From: Pseudolactococcus chungangensis CAU 28 = DSM 22330
GTDB taxonomy: Bacteria > Bacillota > Bacilli > Lactobacillales > Streptococcaceae
Direction: 5' to 3'
Assembly (NCBI RefSeq): GCF_002441885.1
Contig: NZ_JXJT01000013.1
Span: 1-52,105, forward strand
DNA length: 52,105 bases
A program made the translations under genes and the position numbers. This document shows positions 46,397 through 52,105 of this stretch, in pieces. Below the pieces are notes generated by a model, which saw nothing but the letters and a program-made list of their open reading frames with translations, was not told the origin of the DNA and made no database searches. Positions within the stretch are counted from its first letter, which is position 1; every line of letters begins with the position of its first letter.

Positions 46397-47833
46397 TTAA
46401 ACATTAATAATCAGTAATTTCTCACGCGTCATTGATTCAATCGTTCGAGAAATGCCATGCACGCCCATGCCTGAATTTTTAACACCTAAGAATGGAAAAT
46501 GGTCAGGGCCACGTTCTGTCCGGCCGTTAATTTGGACAGAACCCGCCTCAATTTTTTCAGCAATGGCAACAGCACGTGAAAAGTTTTGTGTAAAGACTGA
46601 TGCCTGCAAGCCATATTCAGAGGCATTGGCAATCTCAATGGCTTCGTCGTCTGATGCCACACGAATAATCGGCAACACTGGACCGAAAGGTTCTTCCCAA
46701 GCCAAACGCATATCTGTCGTCACATGATCAAAGAGGGTCGGATAAATCAAATTATCTTCACGCTTATTGCCAACAAGTAACTCAGCACCTGCAGCAATGG
46801 TATCTGTAATGAGACCTTGGACGTAATCAGCCGCCCCTTCGTTAATCAATGGTACAATAACAGGGTTATCTATCGGCATGCCGACTGAGAGTTTTTCTAC
46901 TTCCACTTTCAATTTTTCAGAAAGTTCATCAGCCACAGTAGCATGGACCAAAACGCGCTTAATCGCTGTACATCTCTGACCTGAGTAGCTAAAAGCGCCA
47001 CTCATGATTTCAGATACGGTCTTATCAATATCCGCATCCTCACAGACGATAGCTGGATCCTTACCACCCAACTCAAGAACCATCGGTTTCATGGTTGAAA
47101 AGCTCGACAAATGACGCCCAGTCGTCGCACCACCAGTAAATGAAATCATGTCAATCCCATCATGTTCGCTAACGTAATCGCCAATGTCTGAGCCCTTACC
47201 AGTGATTAACTGCAAAATATCCGCTGGAAAACCAACTTTGTCGAAAGACTCAATGAGTTTCACTGCAGAAATTGCACCTTGTGTCGCTGGTTTAAAGACA
47301 ACGGCGTTACCGGCGATTAATGCGGGTGCGAGTTTCGCAACGGATAAATTAACCGGATAGTTAAAAGGAGAAATCGCAAGCACCGTCCCAAGAGGAATCC
47401 TTTTGATGATGGCGAATTTATTTTTAGAGCCTCCTGGGTAGTTGGCACCTGACATCGCAGCATCATTAGTATGAATGAATTCTTGTACGGTATAACGGAT
47501 GAATTCGGCCGTTCTTGTCACTTCTTTCACCGCATCATTCCAGGTTTTACCGACTTCCCGCATAATCATCTGAGCAATCTCTTCTGCATCTATTTCTAGT
47601 TGATCCGCCCATTTATTTAAAAGGTCTGCCCGTTTAAATAAATCAGTATCTGCCCAAACTTTTTGCGCTGCTTTTGTGGCAGCGATAGCTACATCAGCCT
47701 CTTCTTTTGAAATAGCTTGAACACGACCAATAACACTTTGGTCATATGGACAGATAATCTCAATCAAATTACCGGAAGTAGACTGGACAAATTGGCCACC
47801 AACATAATACTTATAATTTGTAATTTCACTCAT
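46397..47833 (-). CDS. gapN: NADP-dependent non-phosphorylating glyceraldehyde-3-phosphate dehydrogenase
   Basis: Aldehyde dehydrogenase-family enzyme that makes 3-phosphoglycerate and NADPH from glyceraldehyde 3-phosphate without ATP. 478 aa from the ATG after AAAGGAG (MSEITNYKYYVGGQF). Catalytic Glu in LELGGKDPAI and Cys in YSGQRCTAIKR; PFNYPVNLSVAKLAPALIAGNAVVFKP binds the cofactor. The closeness to streptococcal GapN (NYKYYVNGEW-like start, GRTERGPDHFPFLGVKNSG) supports this over other ALDHs. A Rex-like site lies in its promoter. Confidence 0.9.
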   Translation of the reverse strand: MSEITNYKYYVGGQFVQSTSGNLIEIICPYDQSVIGRVQAISKEEADVAIAATKAAQKVWADTDLFKRADLLNKWADQLEIDAEEIAQMIMREVGKTWNDAVKEVTRTAEFIRYTVQEFIHTNDAAMSGANYPGGSKNKFAIIKRIPLGTVLAISPFNYPVNLSVAKLAPALIAGNAVVFKPATQGAISAVKLIESFDKVGFPADILQLITGKGSDIGDYVSEHDGIDMISFTGGATTGRHLSSFSTMKPMVLELGGKDPAIVCEDADIDKTVSEIMSGAFSYSGQRCTAIKRVLVHATVADELSEKLKVEVEKLSVGMPIDNPVIVPLINEGAADYVQGLITDTIAAGAELLVGNKREDNLIYPTLFDHVTTDMRLAWEEPFGPVLPIIRVASDDEAIEIANASEYGLQASVFTQNFSRAVAIAEKIEAGSVQINGRTERGPDHFPFLGVKNSGMGVHGISRTIESMTREKLLIINV

Positions 47834-47905
47834 AACTTCTCCTTTGTACTTACCTCTAAAACAAAACGGCATCTAAACACTGTTTATTTTTCGGTATTAG
47901 TAGCT

Positions 47906-47934
47906 ATTGTAAAATATTTCACAGAATTTGTCAA
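47906..47934 (-). promoter_or_regulatory. gapN promoter with Rex-like operator
   Basis: TTGACA (47929-47934), 17-bp spacer, TACAAT (47906-47911). The palindrome TTGTAAAATATTTCACAG (47907-47924) fills the -10 and spacer and differs from the Rex consensus TTGTGAAATATTTCACAA at only two positions. Confidence 0.7.
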
Positions 47935-47937
47935 CTG

Positions 47938-47952
47938 AATTTTCTGAAAATA
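47938..47952. promoter_or_regulatory. CodY box upstream of gapN
   Basis: AATTTTCTGAAAATA, 14 of 15 matches to AATTTTCWGAAAATT, just upstream of the gapN -35. Confidence 0.6.
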
Positions 47953-48073
47953 ATAAACTTTTAAATTAACGACTTCTGTCCCAATAGTTTTCTAGACGAT
48001 GCATTCTCTATCTTTGAATGATAGCTTTATTTTTTCAAAATAATACGAAATCGGTAAAATCACACTTGTTAAT

Positions 48074-48110
48074 GAAATAAGAGGCAGGGATACAATAGCC
48101 CTGTCTCTTC
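48074..48110 (-). terminator. Terminator after ispH
   Basis: GAGACAGGG/CCCTGCCTC stem with a 9-nt loop followed by TTATTTC on the minus strand. Confidence 0.75.
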
Positions 48111-48164
48111 TATTACTTATATTTCCCATGTGCTATGTGCTACACGACATGTCTATCCCCTGTA

Positions 48165-49163
48165 TCAATCTTCACCCTTAAATGCCTGTTCCCGCAATTT
48201 TTGCAAGCGATTTTCCCGTTTTTTTGTCAAATCACGAACGGCACCACGTGGGATAATATCTTCATAAGAAACCTGACTTTCAGCGCTCTGTCCATCAAAC
48301 TGTTTCAAATAATCCATGACCTCCCGTACAATGGCAGTTGGTGTTGAGGCACCAGCAGTTACCGCGACTGTCGCATCTTCTGGCAACTGTGTTAGCCATT
48401 CTGGCTTAATCTCCGATACATCTGCCACACGGTGAGCAGGCACACCTGCTTGATTTCGAGAGACTTCTGCTAGGCGATTTGTATTATTCGAACGTGGGTC
48501 ACCAACGACGATTGTTAAATCACACCCGACCGCCTGCTCAGCAACAGCCTCTTGACGTTCAGATGTTGCTTGACAAATATCACTATGTGCCACGACTTGC
48601 GGAAATTTCTCATGCACCGCTGCCATGATATCCGACACATCCCACATGCTCATTGTCGTCTGATTAGTCATGAAAACTTTACCCGTTAGCTCGAGCGCTT
48701 CTAAATCTTGTAAATTAGACAAGAGATGAATACGGTCTGGATCAATCCCTAATACGCCTTCTGGTTCCGGATGTCCTTTCTTGCCAATGTAGATGACCTC
48801 ATAACCATCTGCCAAGCGTTTCTTGACAATTTCATGCGTAATCAAAACATCAGGACAACTCGCATCGACTACCGTTAAGCCTTTTTCAGCGGCTCGCTGT
48901 CTCACGGCGTCAGAAATACCATGTGCTGTAAAAATCACCGTCCCATGGTCAATAGTCTCTAAAATCGCTAGGCGGTTTTCACCGTCTATCGTCTGCACCC
49001 CGATTTTTTCGAAACTTTCCGTCACATGGTGGTTGTGCACAATCATGCCTAAAATATAAATAGGGCGCGGTAAATCTGGACTTTTCGCAACATTCTTGGC
49101 AATAACCATAGCGTCGATAACACCGTAACAATAGCCCATAGGCGTGATATGTTTAATCTTCAT
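48165..49163 (-). CDS. ispH: 4-hydroxy-3-methylbut-2-enyl diphosphate reductase (IspH/LytB)
   Basis: Last enzyme of the MEP isoprenoid pathway, an Fe-S reductase giving IPP and DMAPP. 332 aa, bacilli-type: [15 protein letters not shown] (first cluster Cys), [32 protein letters not shown] (second Cys), [11 protein letters not shown] and ICQATSERQ (third Cys). It needs a low-potential donor such as flavodoxin, present at 22757-23203. Streptococcaceae are normally mevalonate organisms, so this gene is unexpected. It is divergent to cysK. Confidence 0.93.
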   Translation of the reverse strand: MKIKHITPMGYCYGVIDAMVIAKNVAKSPDLPRPIYILGMIVHNHHVTESFEKIGVQTIDGENRLAILETIDHGTVIFTAHGISDAVRQRAAEKGLTVVDASCPDVLITHEIVKKRLADGYEVIYIGKKGHPEPEGVLGIDPDRIHLLSNLQDLEALELTGKVFMTNQTTMSMWDVSDIMAAVHEKFPQVVAHSDICQATSERQEAVAEQAVGCDLTIVVGDPRSNNTNRLAEVSRNQAGVPAHRVADVSEIKPEWLTQLPEDATVAVTAGASTPTAIVREVMDYLKQFDGQSAESQVSYEDIIPRGAVRDLTKKRENRLQKLREQAFKGED

Positions 49164-49266
49164 AAAATTTTTTTATACCCGTTTTCGTTTTTTGATAAGC
49201 CGAAAATTTTTTTAAGCTGTATAATAGTATTATAAACTATTTCCTAACATTTTGGAGGACACTGAC

Positions 49267-50193
49267 ATGTCAAAAATTTACGACAATATTACAGATTTAA
49301 TTGGCGATACACCCATCGTCAAATTGCATCATGTCGACGACGACTCGGCTGATGTTTATCTCAAGTTAGAGGCCTTTAATCCTGGCGGATCTGTCAAAGA
49401 CCGTATCGCCTTGAACATGATTCGTGCCGCTGAGGCTGATGGTTCCCTCAAACCTGGCGGCACCATCGTAGAACCAACTTCTGGGAACACTGGGATTGGA
49501 CTCGCTTTCGTTGGCGCAGCACTTGGCTACAAGGTCATCATCGTCCTCCCTGAAACCTTCTCAATCGAACGCCGTCGCCTCATCCAAGCTTACGGCGCAG
49601 AACTCGTCTTAACCCCTGCTGCTGGTGGCATGGGCGCTGCCATTGCCAAAGCCAAAGAACTGGCTGAAGATAACGGCTACTTCTTACCCTTACAATTTGA
49701 AAACCCAGCCAATCCACGCATTCACGAAGAAACAACCGGCCCTGAAATCATCGCCGCCTTTGGCGAAAATGGTTTAGATGCCTTTGTGGCAGGTGCTGGC
49801 ACTGGCGGCACTATATCAGGTGTGTCACATATCCTCAAAAAAGCTAATCCGAATATCGGGATCTATGTCGTAGAAGCTGATGAATCAGCGGTCTTTTCTG
49901 GTGAGAAACCGGGACCACATAAAATTCAAGGCATCTCACCAGGTTTCATCCCTGGCACACTGGATACCAAATCTTACGATGAAATTATCCGTGTAACCTC
50001 TGACGATGCCATTGCTGCTGGTCGTGTCATTGGCGGACAAGAAGGCTTCTTGCTCGGCATTTCAGGCGGTGCAGCTGTTCACGCAGCCAAACAAGTCGCC
50101 AAGAAACTCGGCAAAGGTAAAAAAGTGCTAGCTGTCGCCCCTGACAATGGGGAACGCTATCTCTCTACTTTCCTTTATGACTTTGGAGAGTAA
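49267..50193 (+). CDS. cysK: Cysteine synthase (O-acetylserine sulfhydrylase)
   Basis: PLP enzyme making cysteine from O-acetylserine and sulfide, 308 aa. PLP Lys in [11 protein letters not shown], substrate loop TSGNTGIG, phosphate site [10 protein letters not shown], and SGGAA near the C-terminus. The start is the ATG preceded by TTGGAGG. Cysteine made here would feed SufS. A TATAAT box is at about 49221. Confidence 0.95.
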   Translation: MSKIYDNITDLIGDTPIVKLHHVDDDSADVYLKLEAFNPGGSVKDRIALNMIRAAEADGSLKPGGTIVEPTSGNTGIGLAFVGAALGYKVIIVLPETFSIERRRLIQAYGAELVLTPAAGGMGAAIAKAKELAEDNGYFLPLQFENPANPRIHEETTGPEIIAAFGENGLDAFVAGAGTGGTISGVSHILKKANPNIGIYVVEADESAVFSGEKPGPHKIQGISPGFIPGTLDTKSYDEIIRVTSDDAIAAGRVIGGQEGFLLGISGGAAVHAAKQVAKKLGKGKKVLAVAPDNGERYLSTFLYDFGE

Positions 50194-50212
50194 ACTTGTC
50201 AATTAAAGTTAT

Positions 50213-50239
50213 TAAAACCGCCTCATTTGGCGTTTTTTT
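50213..50239 (+). terminator. Terminator after cysK
   Basis: Short stem CGCC/GGCG extended by A/T pairs and followed by seven T. Confidence 0.75.
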
Positions 50240-50290
50240 GTGGACTGAAATGGCCTATTCCCTTTTTTAATTTTTAGTGATAACTCGTAC

Positions 50291-50328
50291 AAAAAAGCAA
50301 GCAACCTCAGGTGAGGTCACTTGCTTTT
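50291..50328 (-). terminator. Terminator after the right-edge surface protein gene
   Basis: AAAAGCAAG..ACCTC pairs with GAGGT..CTTGCTTTT around a 4-nt loop, T-run on the minus strand. Confidence 0.9.
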
Positions 50329-50381
50329 AAATTGAATTTTAGTACATTGTTGTGACTAGCCTAGGTAATCTTACTAGATTG

Positions 50382-52105
50382 TCAATCTAATTGGATGGCT
50401 AAAGCGGGACGAACCGGCTGGCTGACGTACACACCAGCAAAGTCTATGCTGCCATCAAAGACCGCACCCACATCATAACAGTTGCCACCGGCCGACCGAA
50501 GCCAAAAGTAAGGGTAGTTGGCATCAATAGCTGTAAAGTCTAACAAAGTACTGTAATCCCCTGTGGCGCTAAACGTGCTTTTATCCAGACTTTGGATATC
50601 GCCAAAGCTTAAAGCAAAGGCTTGTTGTTTTAGAGTTGTTAAAGGTGTCAAAGAAGTTGGAAAACGATTATCTGTACAGTAAGGCTGCCAATCTTGCCAG
50701 TACCAGTTATTGTAAGCTAGTGAGGTACCGCTATTTGGGCCAAGGCCAGCATTCTGATAACGTGACCAATTCGGTAAATCTAAATCAACGGGGAGGACGT
50801 AATTGCTGTTAATTGGCGAGATAGCCGTGTTATAGTAGCTGTCAATCACGGCTTTGAGATGACTTTCACCATAACCTGTTGAGGTCGAATCATCGTGGAA
50901 ATATGGACTAGTACTATTTGTTGCTGTGGTGTCAAACTGTACATCAATACTGCCATCACCAGTTTCTTGGTCAGTTAGGGCTTGTTCTTTGATGATGAGT
51001 GTTTGATTGTCATTAGTAGCATCTGTATCCATATCTGCTTTTAGAATGCGCCACCAGCTATTAGAAAGCCAGACCCTATCAAATTGTGTGCCAAGCGTCC
51101 CATCGTCATGGCCTGCTAACTCTACAATCGGTAAGCCCCATTTCGCATAGAGCGTGATATCTGCTGTAATTGGGGTGTCAAAATCGAAAGGCGTTGTCAA
51201 TGCCTCATCTGTATACCAACCTTTCAAAATAAAATCATGTGCTGATGCATCCCCAGCAGCTGTGACGTTTGGTGTGGCATCATCTTTTGCTGGATCAGAT
51301 GGTTTTGAAACCGTGTCACCATGATTCACTGTTGCTGATGGTACATCTGAACCGCCATTACTTTCAAATGTCACAGTGTATGTTTTAGGCGTTGTTTTAC
51401 CATAAAAGGTTTTGTCACCTTTGTCATCTTTGGCGATACTTGTGATGACATCACCTGTACAATCCTTATTGTCATACCAGCCTGAGAAGATTTCAGTCAC
51501 GTCTGTTGGAATTGGTAAGTAAGTCGTTTTGACACCTGCAATGTAGCCATCTGGCTTATACTTCTCACCTTTGACTTCTTTATCATTGATATAATAAGTA
51601 ATCGTGAAGTTGTTAGAGACACCTGGCTCACCTTTGTCGCCCTCAAAATCACCCTCGGCGGCTAAGTGGAACACATGGGTTGTACCAGCCAGCTCAACCG
51701 CATGATTACGTACTTCATCACGATGATGATAGGTCTCTTCTGCCGCATTGACAGTTGTGGCGCTGCCCAGTCCTACGATAAGCAAGACTAATGCCAGTAC
51801 ATTTTTAGTGGCTTTACGATGTTTGATGGCGATAATAAGCACTGCTGCTAATACGCCCAGACCAAGCACCATCAAAACTGGGGTCATTTTTTCACCAGTT
51901 GACGGTAATGGTGTGCTAGTTTTTGTTGCTGTGTTAGTAGCACCTGTTGTTGGTAAGTTGCCTGTCGTTGGCAATGGTGTTGTCGTGACCGTGCCATCAG
52001 TTTTCCGACTGACTTGATACGTTTTCGCGTCACCCGCTTTTAGCGTGCCCACGTTAACCGTGACTTTTTTCATATCCTTATCGTGGAAGATCGTGGGTAA
52101 ATCAG
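50382..52105 (-). CDS. Surface protein with internal LPXTG signal and second signal peptide (5' end outside window)
   Basis: The ORF is open to the right edge; codons before the ATG at 52073 read on in frame (DLPTIFHDKD) and there is no ribosome site, so the true start is outside. Numbering from that Met, residues 1-30 look like the end of an ectodomain, followed by a Thr/Pro linker with LPTTG motifs and a full sorting signal (LPSTGE, hydrophobic segment, KHRK) at about 56-87. A second hydrophobic stretch ending TTVNA-AEE at about 88-112 resembles a signal peptide. Then come Listeria-Bacteroides/InlB B-type repeats (FSGWYDNKDCTGDVI, ILKGWYTDEALTTPFDF...LYAKW) and a DUF6273-like C-terminal domain (WWRILKA ... 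YFWLRSAGG ... VRPALAI). It may be a fusion of two surface-protein genes working as a polyprotein. Confidence 0.8.
   Translation of the reverse strand, partial: DLPTIFHDKDMKKVTVNVGTLKAGDAKTYQVSRKTDGTVTTTPLPTTGNLPTTGATNTATKTSTPLPSTGEKMTPVLMVLGLGVLAAVLIIAIKHRKATKNVLALVLLIVGLGSATTVNAAEETYHHRDEVRNHAVELAGTTHVFHLAAEGDFEGDKGEPGVSNNFTITYYINDKEVKGEKYKPDGYIAGVKTTYLPIPTDVTEIFSGWYDNKDCTGDVITSIAKDDKGDKTFYGKTTPKTYTVTFESNGGSDVPSATVNHGDTVSKPSDPAKDDATPNVTAAGDASAHDFILKGWYTDEALTTPFDFDTPITADITLYAKWGLPIVELAGHDDGTLGTQFDRVWLSNSWWRILKADMDTDATNDNQTLIIKEQALTDQETGDGSIDVQFDTTATNSTSPYFHDDSTSTGYGESHLKAVIDSYYNTAISPINSNYVLPVDLDLPNWSRYQNAGLGPNSGTSLAYNNWYWQDWQPYCTDNRFPTSLTPLTTLKQQAFALSFGDIQSLDKSTFSATGDYSTLLDFTAIDANYPYFWLRSAGGNCYDVGAVFDGSIDFAGVYVSQPVRPALAIQLD

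Overview
The window comes from a low-GC Gram-positive bacterium, most likely a member of the Streptococcaceae close to Lactococcus. The grounds are the order mecA, rgpG, sufCDSU, the relQ-nadK-rluD cluster, a CtsR-type clpP promoter, CcpA cre sites, CodY-like boxes and a single leuABCD operon. The species cannot be named from the sequence. Several traits are unusual for that family: an NADH-linked [FeFe]-hydrogenase (hydCBA), a pyruvate:ferredoxin oxidoreductase with flavodoxin, an IspH of the non-mevalonate isoprenoid pathway, and a SipW/TasA-type surface-fibre operon.

Layout. 180-5334: tgt and sufUSDC (minus strand), without sufB. 5412-8921: rgpG, mecA and a glnPQ transporter. 9030-10652: a DUF4430 lipoprotein and an MsmK-type sugar ABC ATPase. 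10822-17543: a surface operon reading leftward. It starts with a promoter and a short ORF made of 66 copies of a 5-bp repeat. Structured leader elements follow, then a TasA/CalY-like protein, an LPXTG protein, a SipW-type signal peptidase and a 1256-aa BspA-like repeat protein. 17722-19062: a DEAD-box helicase. 19163-28401: an anaerobic redox block of nifJ, flavodoxin, a membrane protein, a 44-aa ORF and hydABC. 28593-33790: the leu operon with a leader peptide and attenuator. 33847-37337: a TPM-domain protein and an amino-acid ABC transporter. 37457-39776: a membrane-anchored FKBP, then mgtE behind an M-box Mg2+ riboswitch. 40345-43803: rluD, nadK, relQ and a divergent CYTH gene. 44148-46208: a hypothetical gene, ylbG, ylbF and clpP. 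46397-50193: gapN with Rex and CodY sites, ispH and cysK. 50382 to the right edge: a surface protein with an internal LPXTG sorting signal followed by a second signal peptide.

How the genes work together. PFOR, flavodoxin and HydABC could form a fermentative electron-disposal module (pyruvate to reduced flavodoxin or ferredoxin, then with NADH to H2), with CcpA repression at the hyd promoter. Reduced flavodoxin could also feed IspH. GapN and its Rex-like site are another redox-linked node. The SipW peptidase probably matures both the TasA-like protein and the BspA-like protein encoded with it.

The strongest candidate for an undescribed system is the leader of the TasA/SipW operon (16737-17543). 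A pentanucleotide repeat lies directly behind a strong ribosome-binding site and is open in all three frames. Copy number therefore decides whether ribosomes stop before, or run into, a stem-loop that is followed by a cre site, a 12-codon ORF ending in Pro-Pro-stop, and a long hairpin. This looks like phase-variable control of a matrix-fibre operon through leader translation. The second candidate is the ORF at the right edge, which looks like a natural two-in-one surface polyprotein.
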